Origin: Acidobacteriaceae bacterium KBS 83
GTDB lineage: Bacteria; Acidobacteriota; Terriglobia; Terriglobales; Acidobacteriaceae
Reading direction: 5' to 3'
DNA: 64,000 nucleotides
Assembly: GCA_000381585.1 (NCBI GenBank)
Contig: KB906734.1
Coordinates: forward strand, 682,001 to 746,000
Positions within the stretch are counted from its first letter, which is position 1. Each line of letters starts with the position of its first letter. Below are positions 56,252 to 64,000 of this stretch, in pieces. The position numbers and the translations under genes are program-made. The notes below the pieces were generated by a model. The model was not told the DNA's origin, searched no databases, and saw only the letters and a program-made list of their open reading frames with translations.

Positions 56252-57190
56252 TTAGCCGGACAGCGCCTTCTCCAGGCTCGCCGAGTCCTCCACATTCACG
56301 CACTTCAGCGCACGGTCGATCTGCCGCAGCAGCCCGCTCAGCACCTTGCCCGGCCCCACCTCGACAAAGGTGGTCGCGCCCGCCTCCACCATGCAGCGCA
56401 TCGACTCCACCCACCGCACCGGCGCCGTCACCTGCTCGATCAGCAGCTCCCGCTCCCGGCCTCCGCGTTTCGTCACATCTGCGGTGACGTTCGACACGAT
56501 CGGGAAGTTCGGCTCCTGCACCTCGATCTTCTTCAGCACTTCGGCCAGCCGCTCCTGCGCCGGCTGCATCAGAGCACAATGGAACGGAGCAGAGACCTGC
56601 AACGGCACCACCTTCTTCGCGCCTTTCTCCTTGGCCAGTTCGCTCGCCCGCGCCACACCCGCCGTACTGCCGGAGATCACGATCTGTTCCGGCGAGTTCA
56701 AATTGGCCGGCGACACCACCTCGTTCGTCTCTTTGGCCGCCGCCTCGCACACCCCGCGCACCGCGTCCGCATCCAGCCCCAGCACCGCGGCCATCGCACC
56801 TTTTCCCTCTGGCACCGCCTCCTGCATGAATCGGCCGCGCGACTCGAGCGCGCGGATCGCATCCGCAAAACTCATCACGCCCGCCGCGGCGCAGGCCGCA
56901 TACTCGCCGAGGGAATGCCCCGCCGCCATCTGCGGCTGAACGCCTCGCGATGCCAGCACGCGATATGCCGCCATCGAGGCCGCAAAGATCGCTGGCTGCG
57001 TAAACTCCGTCTGCTTCAACTGCTCGGCCGGCCCATCGAAGCACAGCTTCGAGACCGAATACCCCAGCGCCGCATCCGCCTCGGCAAAGGTGTCGCGCGC
57101 CACCGTGAACTTCTCCGCCAGGTCGCGGCCCATCCCCACCGCCTGCGAGCCCTGCCCCGGAAAAAGAAATGCAATCTTCTGTTCGCTCAT
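56252..57190 (-). CDS. fabD: Malonyl-CoA--ACP transacylase
   Basis: This 312-residue enzyme charges ACP with malonate. FLFPGQGSQAVGMG, nucleophile Ser93 in GHSLGEYAAC and His204 in SAPFHCALMQP are the catalytic elements. PVRWVESMRCMVEAGATTFVEVGPGKVLSGL ends the domain. ATG 57190 is preferred over 57370, which would run into the arsR regulatory region. plsX lies upstream on the same strand, separated by the arsR module. The divergent arsR promoter lies just upstream. Confidence 0.95.
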   Translation of the reverse strand: MSEQKIAFLFPGQGSQAVGMGRDLAEKFTVARDTFAEADAALGYSVSKLCFDGPAEQLKQTEFTQPAIFAASMAAYRVLASRGVQPQMAAGHSLGEYAACAAAGVMSFADAIRALESRGRFMQEAVPEGKGAMAAVLGLDADAVRGVCEAAAKETNEVVSPANLNSPEQIVISGSTAGVARASELAKEKGAKKVVPLQVSAPFHCALMQPAQERLAEVLKKIEVQEPNFPIVSNVTADVTKRGGRERELLIEQVTAPVRWVESMRCMVEAGATTFVEVGPGKVLSGLLRQIDRALKCVNVEDSASLEKALSG

Positions 57191-57264
57191 AATCGTCCAC
57201 CCACAGCAAAGCGCAATTCTCGCACGAGGGCGGCAGTGCGGTGGAAAGGCTTGCCGCAAATTGT

Positions 57265-57280
57265 TCAACTGAATGGTTGA
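57265..57280. promoter_or_regulatory. Candidate ArsR operator 1
   Basis: TCAACTGAATGGTTGA is an imperfect inverted repeat overlapping the arsR -35 element. The same motif recurs 41 bases downstream. It also lies within the fabD upstream region. Confidence 0.55.
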
Positions 57281-57306
57281 CAATTCCCAGGTGCCGGTGC
57301 GATATT
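57277..57306 (+). promoter_or_regulatory. arsR promoter, predicted leaderless
   Basis: A consensus -35 TTGACA (57277-57282), an 18-base spacer and a -10-like GATATT (57301-57306) end only 7 bases before the arsR ATG at 57314. Transcription starting at the usual distance would begin at about the start codon, giving a leaderless mRNA. Confidence 0.6.
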
Positions 57307-57321
57307 CAACCACATGGTTGA
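57306..57321. promoter_or_regulatory. Candidate ArsR operator 2
   Basis: TCAACC-ACAT-GGTTGA is a perfect 6-bp inverted repeat spanning the -10 edge and the arsR start codon. A dimeric winged-helix repressor bound here would block its own transcription. Confidence 0.6.
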
Positions 57322-57730
57322 GCAAACGCCACAGCGAAAATCGCCCGATCGGCTCGACGCCGTCTTCCACGCGCTCTCCGATCCCACCCGTCGGCTGATG
57401 TTGCGTTCCCTAGCTGGCGGCGACCGCACTGTCGGCGAGCTTGCCGCGCCCTTCCGCATGTCATTCGCGGGAGCCGCCAAGCACGTCAAGACGCTTGAGC
57501 GCAGCGGCCTTATCCGCCGCACCGTCCGCGGACGCACACACATCTGCCGGCTCGAACCCGCAGCACTCGCCAACGCAAACGCATGGTTCCGCTACTACGC
57601 GCGGTTCTGGGAGCAGAGTCTCGACGCGCTCGAAGCCGTGCTGCGCGAGGAAGACGCCGCCCGCGGCAAGCCTTCTCGCAAAGCGAGAAAACTTCCGCAG
57701 CAAAAGGATCGATTGAATGAACACCACTGA
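57314..57730 (+). CDS. ArsR-family winged-helix regulator
   Basis: This 138-residue DNA-binding protein starts AVFHALSDPTRRLMLRSLAGGDRTVGELAAPFRMSFAGAAKHVKTLERSGLIRRTVRGRTHICRL across about residues 16-80, a standard ArsR fold. No metal-binding Cys motif is present, so it is of the non-metal type often paired with SRPBCC (AHSA1) proteins. It overlaps the next gene by 14 bases. Twin operators and a leaderless promoter suggest autoregulation. Confidence 0.9.
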   Translation: MVEQTPQRKSPDRLDAVFHALSDPTRRLMLRSLAGGDRTVGELAAPFRMSFAGAAKHVKTLERSGLIRRTVRGRTHICRLEPAALANANAWFRYYARFWEQSLDALEAVLREEDAARGKPSRKARKLPQQKDRLNEHH

Positions 57731-58145
57731 GACGGCAACCTTGCAGGTCACGCGTAATTTTGACGCCAGCCCGGAGCGGGTCTTCGATGCGTGGTTAAAT
57801 CCCGACGTGGCGCGGCATTTTCTCTTCGCCACCCCCACCGGCCAAATGGTTCGCGTCGATATCGACGCCCGTGTCGGCGGCAAATTCGTCATCGTCCGCC
57901 GCACAGACGGCGATGATGTGGAAGACGTCGGAGCGTATCTCGCCATCGAGCGCCCCCCGGCGTCTCGTCTTCACATTCAGCGTCCCAAAGTTCTCGCCCA
58001 GGTCACACAGGTGACCATTGATGTTGTGCCTCACGGCCAGGGCTGTGTCCTTACGCTGACGCAGGAAGGCGTCCCGCCGGAGTGGGCGGAGCGCACGCAG
58101 GAAGGGTGGTGGCAGATTCTCATTGGCCTCGATCGCAGCCTGTAG
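57717..58145 (+). CDS. SRPBCC (AHSA1-like) domain protein, first of two
   Basis: This 142-residue START-like hydrophobic-ligand-binding domain has VTRNFDASPERVFDAWLNPDVARHFLFA at its N-terminus and EWAERTQEGWWQILIGLDRSL at the C-terminus. It overlaps arsR by 14 bases. The stop TAG is followed in the same frame by another open stretch (EYAEVIGTGEVRIVRVL) leading into a second SRPBCC domain without an obvious start. Such pairs usually serve unknown stress or ligand-sensing roles. Confidence 0.85.
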   Translation: MNTTETATLQVTRNFDASPERVFDAWLNPDVARHFLFATPTGQMVRVDIDARVGGKFVIVRRTDGDDVEDVGAYLAIERPPASRLHIQRPKVLAQVTQVTIDVVPHGQGCVLTLTQEGVPPEWAERTQEGWWQILIGLDRSL

Positions 58146-58184
58146 GAGTATGCCGAGGTCATTGGCACTGGCGAGGTACGGATC

Positions 58185-58694
58185 GTGCGCGTGCTCCCAA
58201 GTCCCATCGAGCGTATCTGGCAATACCTCACGGACTCAGAAAAACGCGGCAAGTGGCTGGCCACCGGACCCATCGAGCCGCGCGTGGGCGGCGCCGTACA
58301 GTTTCACTTCCTCAATGCCAGGCTGTCGCCGGAGCACGTGCCGCCACCGGAGAAATACAGCGATCATGAAAACCAATCGATGATGACCGGAGAGGTGCTC
58401 GAATGGCACCCGCCCACGCGACTGCGTTTCACTCGGAGCGAGCCGGGCGACCATTTCTCCGAGGCCACCTTCGATCTCTCACGGCAAGACGAGGACGTTC
58501 TGCTCGTCATCACTCATCGCAAGCTGCAAAACCGCAAGGCCATGGTCGGCGTCGCCGCCGGCTGGCATACGCATCTCACCATCCTCGAAGATGTGCTCCG
58601 GAGCCGCACGCCCGGCGCCTTCTGGAGGACATTCAACCCGCTGGAGGAGGAATACGAGCGGCGCGTCACGCCGGATGCCGAGCGATCGCGCTGA
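58185..58694 (+). CDS. Second SRPBCC domain, same frame as the first after an in-frame TAG
   Basis: This 169-residue domain has PSPIERIWQYLTDSEKRGKWLATGPIEPRVGG and GWHTHLTILEDVLRSRTPGAFWRTF at its ends. The earliest start after the TAG is GTG 58185, which would truncate the first beta strand (GEVRI). An out-of-frame ATG lies at 58150. It may be translated by readthrough, by reinitiation at GTG, or be the remains of a broken fusion gene. The full 57717-58694 stretch is one open frame except for the TAG at 58143-58145. Confidence 0.7.
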   Translation: MRVLPSPIERIWQYLTDSEKRGKWLATGPIEPRVGGAVQFHFLNARLSPEHVPPPEKYSDHENQSMMTGEVLEWHPPTRLRFTRSEPGDHFSEATFDLSRQDEDVLLVITHRKLQNRKAMVGVAAGWHTHLTILEDVLRSRTPGAFWRTFNPLEEEYERRVTPDAERSR

Positions 58695-58710
58695 TTGCGC
58701 CTGGATGTAG

Positions 58711-59724
58711 CTAAGAAACCGGAGACGCGCTGAACTCGCGCTCTATCCGGTTCGTCACGCCGGACGCAGCAAATTCCGCCGCCACGCGAATTCCGTTCAG
58801 AATCGCGCGATCGTCCGACGACCCATGCCCGATGATGCACGGCCCGCGCACTCCCAGCAATGGCGCGCCGCCGTACTCGGACTGGTCCAGCCGCTTCTTG
58901 AATTCCTTGAATCCGCGCCGCGCCAGCAGCGCACCGGCACGCCCGCTCACCGTGGACATCAGCGACTCGCGCAGCATATCGCGCACCATGCGCGCCAGCC
59001 CCTCGGAGGTCTTCAACGCAACATTGCCCACAAAGCCATCGCACACGATCACGTCTGCATTCCCGCTATAGAGATCGCGTCCCTCGACGTTTCCGATAAA
59101 CCGGATCGGCAACTGCTTCATCACCTGCAGCGCCTCGCGGGTCAGGTCGTTGCCCTTGGTCTCCTCTTCGCCGATCGAGAGCAAGCCCACCCGCGGCTTT
59201 TCAATCTTGAATACCGAGCGCGCATACATCTCGCCCATGATGGCGAACTGCGCCAGATTCCGCACATTGCAATCGACATTCGCGCCTACGTCCAGCAGTA
59301 CGCACGGCGACCCCGTGGTGGTGGGCAGCGGCATGGCCAGCGCGGGGCGCTCCACGCCCGGCAGCGCCCCCAGAACCATCTTTGCCGAGGCCATCGCCGC
59401 GCCGGTGTTGCCGGCAGACACAAAGCCGGCAGCACGCCGCTCCTTCACCATCTTGAGACCCAGCCGCATTGTGCTGTTGCGCTTCTCGCGCACTGCCTTT
59501 GCGGCCTTGTCCTCCATGGTGATCCACTCATCCGTATGCACGATCTCAATGGGCACACGACGACCCAGCACGCCGAGACCGGCGCGCAGCTTCGCCTCAG
59601 GGCCGATCAGATGAACGCGAACAGGATAGGCACGGCAGGCCAGAATGGCTCCGCGTATCTCCGGGCCCGGAGCATCGTCCGAACCCATGGCATCCAGAGC
59701 GATGTCCGTCAGCGACACCGGCAC
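58711..59724 (-). CDS. plsX: Phosphate acyltransferase PlsX
   Basis: This 337-residue enzyme converts acyl-ACP to acyl-phosphate for phospholipid synthesis. IALDAMGSDDAPGPEIRGA, GFVSAGNTGAAMASAKMVLG, VLLDVGANVDCN, LLSIGEEETKGND and the terminal GHGSSDDRAILNGIRVAAEF are diagnostic. It is downstream of rpmF, the usual yceD-rpmF-plsX order. A 165-base gap separates it from rpmF. Confidence 0.96.
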   Translation of the reverse strand: MPVSLTDIALDAMGSDDAPGPEIRGAILACRAYPVRVHLIGPEAKLRAGLGVLGRRVPIEIVHTDEWITMEDKAAKAVREKRNSTMRLGLKMVKERRAAGFVSAGNTGAAMASAKMVLGALPGVERPALAMPLPTTTGSPCVLLDVGANVDCNVRNLAQFAIMGEMYARSVFKIEKPRVGLLSIGEEETKGNDLTREALQVMKQLPIRFIGNVEGRDLYSGNADVIVCDGFVGNVALKTSEGLARMVRDMLRESLMSTVSGRAGALLARRGFKEFKKRLDQSEYGGAPLLGVRGPCIIGHGSSDDRAILNGIRVAAEFAASGVTNRIEREFSASPVS

Positions 59725-59890
59725 ATACCTTCACGTGCGGATTTTGCGGGTGAGGATTCCAGACGTGTGAATTCTAGACCTGCGGATTGCCGCGCAATGT
59801 GGTCCATAGCCTCCTGCCGACGCGGCCCTTCCGTTCGGAACAGCCGCTCATCTTCCCTGTCGCTCTCGCAGACTATCGGAAATCCGGCCG

Positions 59891-60073
59891 TTATGCTTCC
59901 TTCGTCTCGAGCACTTCGCGGCCCTTGTAGTGGCCGCACTTGGCGCATACCCGGTGGGGCAACTTGCGCTCGTGGCAGTTCGGACATTCGGAGAGGCCGG
60001 TGGCACTCAGCGCATCATGCGCGCGACGCTTGGAGGTGCGGGCCTTGGAATGGCGCCGCTTCGGATTAGGCAT
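59891..60073 (-). CDS. rpmF: 50S ribosomal protein L32
   Basis: This 60-residue protein reads MPNPKRRHSKARTSKRRAHDAL, followed by CPNCHERKLPHRVCAKCGHYKGREV. Two CxxC pairs form the zinc ribbon of the zinc-binding (C+) L32 type. It is between yceD and plsX. Confidence 0.97.
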   Translation of the reverse strand: MPNPKRRHSKARTSKRRAHDALSATGLSECPNCHERKLPHRVCAKCGHYKGREVLETKEA

Positions 60074-60163
60074 GGCAGATTCCTTTCGATCCGGCCGGTG
60101 ACAAGGTCGTTCGCGGGTTGCACATCGCGTCCCGCCGCTCGTTATTCCAGCCTCGTAGTTCCT

Positions 60164-60715
60164 TTAAGACTTGATCTTGCTGCGCAGGTCTGAAAGCGCG
60201 CTCCAGCGCGGGTCGACCTGGGTCGATTCGCAGGAACATTGCTCTATATTCAGGTTCCGGCCACAGCCTGGGCAAAGCCCTTTGCAGTCCGCGCGACAAA
60301 GGGTCTTCTCCGGCAGGGACAACAACACCTGCTCGCGCAAGACGTCTTCCAGCACTAGACCGTCTCCGTTATAGTATCCGATCTCGGTCTCGGAGGTCGA
60401 GATGGCCCGCTCCGCCGCGCCCGCATCCACCCTGATCGGCCGGTACAGCAGGTCGAACGACCCCTCCAGCGGATGTTCCACCGGCTCCACGCACCGTGCA
60501 CAGGGCACCTCAAACCGCCCAGCATAGTCGCCCCGCACCCGGATGTCCGGCACTACCTGCTTGTGCCCCCGGTGTTCCTCGATCAGGTCTGCCCGCCCCT
60601 TCGTGTCCAGCACACCCACCTGCCGGATGTCCGGGCTGTAGTCGATCGCATCGGGAGAAAAATGCTCATCAAACTCAACAGGATCAAGCTGAAGATCCGC
60701 AACAGTAATCAACAT
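60164..60715 (-). CDS. yceD: YceD/DUF177 family protein
   Basis: This 183-residue protein belongs to the DUF177 (YceD) group implicated in 23S rRNA accumulation and L32 assembly. Motifs are CARCVEPVEHPLEGSFDLLY and a C-terminal CRADCKGLCPGCGRNLN, with Cys residues that may bind zinc. It directly precedes rpmF, the standard arrangement. Confidence 0.88.
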   Translation of the reverse strand: MLITVADLQLDPVEFDEHFSPDAIDYSPDIRQVGVLDTKGRADLIEEHRGHKQVVPDIRVRGDYAGRFEVPCARCVEPVEHPLEGSFDLLYRPIRVDAGAAERAISTSETEIGYYNGDGLVLEDVLREQVLLSLPEKTLCRADCKGLCPGCGRNLNIEQCSCESTQVDPRWSALSDLRSKIKS

Positions 60716-60792
60716 CGCACTACCATTCTACGACCGACTGACGGTCTTCAACAGGTCACGCCAGCGCCCGGTAGCGACTATCCGGTGCGTTT

Positions 60793-63054
60793 TCAATGGG
60801 AGAACTCCATCAACTTGATCACGCTCTGCCGGTCGTATTGCGTGTAGTAGACCGTCTTGCCATCCGCGGTCGCACTCAGGCTGGGGTGCTGGCGTGCCGG
60901 TTGTTTCTCTAGTGTGAGAACGGAAGAGATGCGGCGAGTTGCGAAGCGATAGAACTCGATGGTGGGCCTTGGTTCCGCGTCCGTGTTTAACACATACAGG
61001 CCAGCCCAAGTCATCGCCCAATGTCCCCAATATCCAACTTGCGGCTTGTCCGCCACCACAAGCGACTCCCTTCCGCCGCTCGCCGGAATGCTCCAGATAC
61101 CGGCTCGGTCAAAACGGGAAAAATAGATGGTCTGGCCGTCATACGATTCAGAAGGATTTAAGCCGCCATCCTTCGTCAATTGCACCTCCGCGCCACTCTC
61201 CAGTGAGTGCTTCCAGATCTGCGAACTTCCGGCGCGATTTGAGGCAAAGTAGATCCATTTACCATCCCGTGACCAACTCGGCGCGACGTTGTTATGAGCC
61301 CCACCGGTGATGGAATGCAGATTTCTGCCTTCTGTATCGACCACGAAAATCTGCGCGCTATTCCCGCTATAGCTGTCAAACGCGATCCATTTGCCGTCTG
61401 GCGACCAGCGCGGCGTACCTGAATATCGATTCAGGCGAGTCAGTTGCGTTGGGTTTTCCCCGGTCGCGCTGCTCGTCCACAACTCCTCAAAACCAGTTCG
61501 AATCGAGATCCAGACGATCCTGCTGCCATCCGGTGAAGATTGCGCATCCATCTCCGGGTACTGGCTACTGATCAGCTTCCGGTTCGTCAGGACAGCGCCA
61601 CCCGCTCCCGTCAGGTCTGCGCGCCAGATAGCTGGCAGTTCCGCGCTGGTTTGCTCGGAGTAGACGAGACGCCGTCCGTCATTGGAGAAGCTTCCGATCG
61701 CCGGATAGGTGGTCTCGCGCTCGACCGCTCCGCCGTTGGCGGAAACGCGCCAAAGCGAGGGAAGCGTCGTTCGATTGGAGACAAAAGCGATCGACTTGCC
61801 ATCCGGTGTCCACATGAGCGCGCTGCAGCCAAGCTCAAAATCGATGAGCGTAGTGCAGCCCAGATGATCGTCACTCGTCAGGTGTCGCGCTGCTCCGCTG
61901 ACGAGCGAAATGGTGTAGATGTCACAACACGACGTAGCCGAGGCACTCGTGAATGCGACTGTTCTGCCGTCTGGTGAGAGCGTGAGTCCAAATCCGGTGT
62001 CGGAGCCCTTAGGGAAGTCAGAAGGCGTAAGGCACCGCTTTTCGCCGGTCGAGAAGGAGAACAGGACCACCCCGAACTGCCCTGCCGTAGAGCAGTGATC
62101 GATCATCAGCATCCCCTTGCCATCAGAAAGCCACGCGACCGGGCCGGGGTTAGTGCCCGGGCAGCCGACAGTCGTCAGCCTGCGTTCGGCGCCTCCGAGT
62201 GCAGGGACAATATAGACACCGTCGTTCTTCCCGTCGCATCGGCTGAAAGCGATCTCGCGTCCATCCGGGGACCAGGTGGGAGGACCCAAAAGTCCACTCT
62301 TGCTATAGGTGAGGCGGAGCGGCAGAGGAGCCCCCAGCAACTGCGCATAGATGTCAAAGCGCTTCCGCTCGGGCCCATTCCAAGCGAAAGCGATCTCGCG
62401 TCCGTCGGGCGAGAATGCTGGGGCAATCGCGTCGCCCGGTGCAGTTGTGACGGGCACAATTTGCAGGGCAGGCCGGACCTGGTTCCCCTCGCGAGACGCA
62501 GCGCCGTGGCGCATCCGAAGAATCAGTACGGTGCCGGCTGCGGCAAAGACGATCAAGACGGCCCATGCGATGACTGTGGCGCGACGTCCCGGACGCCGAT
62601 GAATTGCCATTCCTTCAGCCGTCGCTTCGGGAACCTGCCGTGGCTCCGTCGTTCCTTCGATCGTCGGCGAAGCGGGATCGCCATCGAATTTTGCGAATCC
62701 GTTCCGAACGTTTACCGGCTGGGTTACAGGGGCGATAAAGCGATAGCCCCGCTTGGGCACGGTTTCGATGTAGAGAGGCGTGTCAGCCGAATCACCCAGC
62801 GCGTCACGGAGCTTCATGACGGCCGTGTTCAGGCTATGGTCGAAATCAACGAAAGTATCGGAAGGCCACAACACCCGGCGTAGTTCTTCGCGAGTAACCA
62901 TCTCCCCGGCGTGTTCGAGCAGGTACACCAGGATGCGGAAGGATTGCTCGCGCATCTTCACGGGCCTTCCGCCGCGACGCAACTCAGCATTGCGCTCGTC
63001 GACTTCAAAGACCCCGAAACGCCAGGTTCGCGTGGTGTTCGTGGGTGTCTCCAC
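60793..63054 (-). CDS. CadC-like transmembrane regulator with TolB-type beta-propeller
   Basis: This 753-residue protein has an OmpR/CadC-type winged helix (about residues 10-112: FGVFEVDERNAELRRGGRPVKMREQSFRILVYLLEHAGEMVTREELRRVLW, then HSLNTAVMKLRDALGD and YIETVPKRGYRF). A transmembrane helix at about 163-183 (TVIAWAVLIVFAAAGTVLIL) is followed by about six PD40/TolB repeats such as FSPDGREIAFAW and WSPDGKWIAFDSYSG. The layout is common in Acidobacteriota. It probably senses an extracytoplasmic signal and controls genes while membrane-bound. Targets are unknown. Confidence 0.85.
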   Translation of the reverse strand: METPTNTTRTWRFGVFEVDERNAELRRGGRPVKMREQSFRILVYLLEHAGEMVTREELRRVLWPSDTFVDFDHSLNTAVMKLRDALGDSADTPLYIETVPKRGYRFIAPVTQPVNVRNGFAKFDGDPASPTIEGTTEPRQVPEATAEGMAIHRRPGRRATVIAWAVLIVFAAAGTVLILRMRHGAASREGNQVRPALQIVPVTTAPGDAIAPAFSPDGREIAFAWNGPERKRFDIYAQLLGAPLPLRLTYSKSGLLGPPTWSPDGREIAFSRCDGKNDGVYIVPALGGAERRLTTVGCPGTNPGPVAWLSDGKGMLMIDHCSTAGQFGVVLFSFSTGEKRCLTPSDFPKGSDTGFGLTLSPDGRTVAFTSASATSCCDIYTISLVSGAARHLTSDDHLGCTTLIDFELGCSALMWTPDGKSIAFVSNRTTLPSLWRVSANGGAVERETTYPAIGSFSNDGRRLVYSEQTSAELPAIWRADLTGAGGAVLTNRKLISSQYPEMDAQSSPDGSRIVWISIRTGFEELWTSSATGENPTQLTRLNRYSGTPRWSPDGKWIAFDSYSGNSAQIFVVDTEGRNLHSITGGAHNNVAPSWSRDGKWIYFASNRAGSSQIWKHSLESGAEVQLTKDGGLNPSESYDGQTIYFSRFDRAGIWSIPASGGRESLVVADKPQVGYWGHWAMTWAGLYVLNTDAEPRPTIEFYRFATRRISSVLTLEKQPARQHPSLSATADGKTVYYTQYDRQSVIKLMEFSH

Positions 63055-63299
63055 AATCCCACTCCTCTGGCGTCACTCGCCGCAGAGTGAGCACCGTCTC
63101 TCCGTTCCATGGCAGAGAGGAATTGGCCCAAGCATACGCCGATCTAAGTCTCCATCTCTGAGCAACTTCGATGGCGAGACGCAATTGATTGCGGAATTAC
63201 CTCCAGTGCATGGCGTCCACTGCCGCAACGGCGCAAGTTACGCAGGATCGCCAGCGGCACCGGATTCCGGCGGCCGCAATTCAAACACGGAGAACTCCC

Positions 63300-63737
63300 A
63301 TGACCCGCCGCTCTCGAATCCTCACCAACTTGTTTTTCAGCATTCCCCTGGCCACCAGCCTGCTTTGCGCCGCCCCCCACGCCGGAGCCCAGACCAGCGC
63401 ATCCTTCACCGTCCCATTCGCTTTCTCGGCCAACAATCAGAACGTGCCTGCCGGCTCGTACAACCTGCGACGGGAATCGAGTTGCATATTGTCTCTTGAC
63501 AATGTCAAGACAGGAAAAAGCCAATTCCTGATGGTGCGTCCAGACGACTCGGGGCAGGCCATTGAGACACAGGGCCGTCTCGTCTTCCGGCGTTACGGAA
63601 CACATATTTATTTGACGCAGGTCTGGAGTCCCGGAACGAGCAGGCACAGCGAATTGGTTGTGCAGCCCAAGACCGAGCGCGATTTGGCCAAGGGAAGCCC
63701 GCAGACGGGGTCCTCCTTCGAAGTGGCTTTGAAGTAA
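63300..63737 (+). CDS. Small secreted acidobacterial protein
   Basis: This 145-residue protein has a signal peptide (NLFFSIPLATSLLCAAPHAGAQ). The mature part has SFTVPFAFSANNQNVPAGSYNLRRESSCILSL across residues 36-67, then RLVFRRYGTHIYLTQVWSPG. This is typical of a small secreted beta-rich family widespread in Acidobacteriota with unknown function. An in-frame upstream ATG at 63189 is rejected because it lacks a signal peptide. It is convergent with the PQQ-like gene. Confidence 0.72.
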   Translation: MTRRSRILTNLFFSIPLATSLLCAAPHAGAQTSASFTVPFAFSANNQNVPAGSYNLRRESSCILSLDNVKTGKSQFLMVRPDDSGQAIETQGRLVFRRYGTHIYLTQVWSPGTSRHSELVVQPKTERDLAKGSPQTGSSFEVALK

Positions 63738-63750
63738 GCAACCAATCAAC

Positions 63751-63784
63751 CTGCGGCCGATCACCCGTGAGCGACCGGCCGCAG
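63751..63784. terminator. Bidirectional hairpin between convergent genes
   Basis: CTGCGGCCG (63751-63759) and CGGCCGCAG (63776-63784) form a perfect 9-bp stem with a 16-base loop between two convergent stop codons. No long T-run follows on either side, so it may terminate weakly or protect 3' ends. Confidence 0.55.
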
Positions 63785-63787
63785 CCG

Positions 63788-64000
63788 CTACTTCAAGCCA
63801 TACACATCAATCTCTCCCTGCGGATTCGTAACCGTCGTTAGATCATGTCCGGTCGAGATATACACCTTCCCATTGGCAACCACCGGCGAAGTGAACTTGA
63901 TCCCGAAGCCCGGCACATCGGCCGCGTTCTCGCCGCTGTCATACAACTCCGCCCCTAGGTCGTTCGCGTCATAGGCCCGCAGCGTCGATTTCGTCGGGGT
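63788..64000 (-). CDS. PQQ-like beta-propeller repeat protein, partial (C-terminal 70 residues)
   Basis: Only the C-terminus lies in the window. It reads STLRAYDANDLGAELYDSG, then FGIKFTSPVVANGKVYIST and ends in EIDVYGLK. These are PQQ/pyrrolo-quinoline-type propeller blades found in secreted acidobacterial proteins. The start lies to the right of base 64000. Substrate or binding partner is unknown. Confidence 0.75.
   Translation of the reverse strand, partial: TPTKSTLRAYDANDLGAELYDSGENAADVPGFGIKFTSPVVANGKVYISTGHDLTTVTNPQGEIDVYGLK

Overview
This 64 kb window is a chromosomal segment from a GC-rich bacterium. It most likely belongs to the Acidobacteriota, in the class Terriglobia (Acidobacteriaceae-like). 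The evidence is an acidobacterial-type VWFA protein at the left edge, a CadC-like winged-helix/TolB-propeller regulator, a DUF5715-type protein, a PQQ-like propeller at the right edge, and housekeeping gene orders such as ispE-tRNA-Gln-prs-rplY-pth-rpsF-rpsR-rplI. I saw no insertion sequence, integrase, phage gene, rRNA or CRISPR array. Species assignment would need a search.

Layout. 1-4148 (minus): partial VWFA protein, rluD overlapping a degenerate lgt-like gene, and rmuC. 4384-5885 (plus): acpP-fabF. 5952-9601 (minus): O-methyltransferase, DUF5715-like protein, HbpS/GlcG-like protein and a second methyltransferase. 9950-16096: secreted NTR-like protein (plus), ilvA and gyrA (minus), and a Tat-exported aminotransferase (plus). 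16107-18359 (minus): GT-C-type membrane protein and murQ. 18606-23696 (plus): small unknown protein, pseudokinase-SPOR protein, ruvB, and an ATP-grasp ligase overlapping a luciferase-like monooxygenase. 23693-31194: phosphoesterase, orphan OppD-like ATPase, SGNH hydrolase, thioredoxin-like protein, patatin-barrel protein and acyltransferase 3. 31287-36629 (minus): the translation/isoprenoid/PRPP operon with an embedded tRNA-Gln and a clear terminator. 36751-42967: gamma-glutamyltransferase, small unknown, TIM-barrel isomerase, asnS, a membrane protein and arginase. 42971-49999: an extracytoplasmic glycan block (Tat Gfo/Idh/MocA oxidoreductase, GH35, GH47, GH127). 50149-56210: ddl, an AsmA-like protein, a small membrane protein, a GT87/beta-propeller fusion and another small membrane protein. 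56252-60715: fabD and yceD-rpmF-plsX, interrupted by an oppositely oriented arsR-SRPBCC-SRPBCC module. 60793-64000: CadC-like regulator, small secreted protein and a partial PQQ-like propeller.

How the genes work together. Two sites feed fatty-acid/phospholipid synthesis (acpP-fabF; yceD-rpmF-plsX plus fabD). The ribosomal operon couples rpsF-rpsR-rplI with rplY, pth and prs. The envelope theme is strong: ddl, murQ, AsmA-like, SPOR, patatin-barrel, Tat-exported enzymes and many secreted proteins. The glycoside hydrolase block suggests degradation of galactose-, alpha-mannose- and L-arabinose-containing glycans outside the cytoplasm.

Most notable signals: an in-frame TAG separating two SRPBCC domains that otherwise form one open frame; an arsR promoter that predicts a leaderless transcript and is flanked by twin operator palindromes; an extracytoplasmic GH47 class I alpha-mannosidase beside GH35 and GH127; a Tat-exported PLP aminotransferase; a membrane pseudokinase with a SPOR domain; and a tightly coupled ATP-grasp/flavin-monooxygenase pair. 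All functional calls come from reading motifs; no database search was run.
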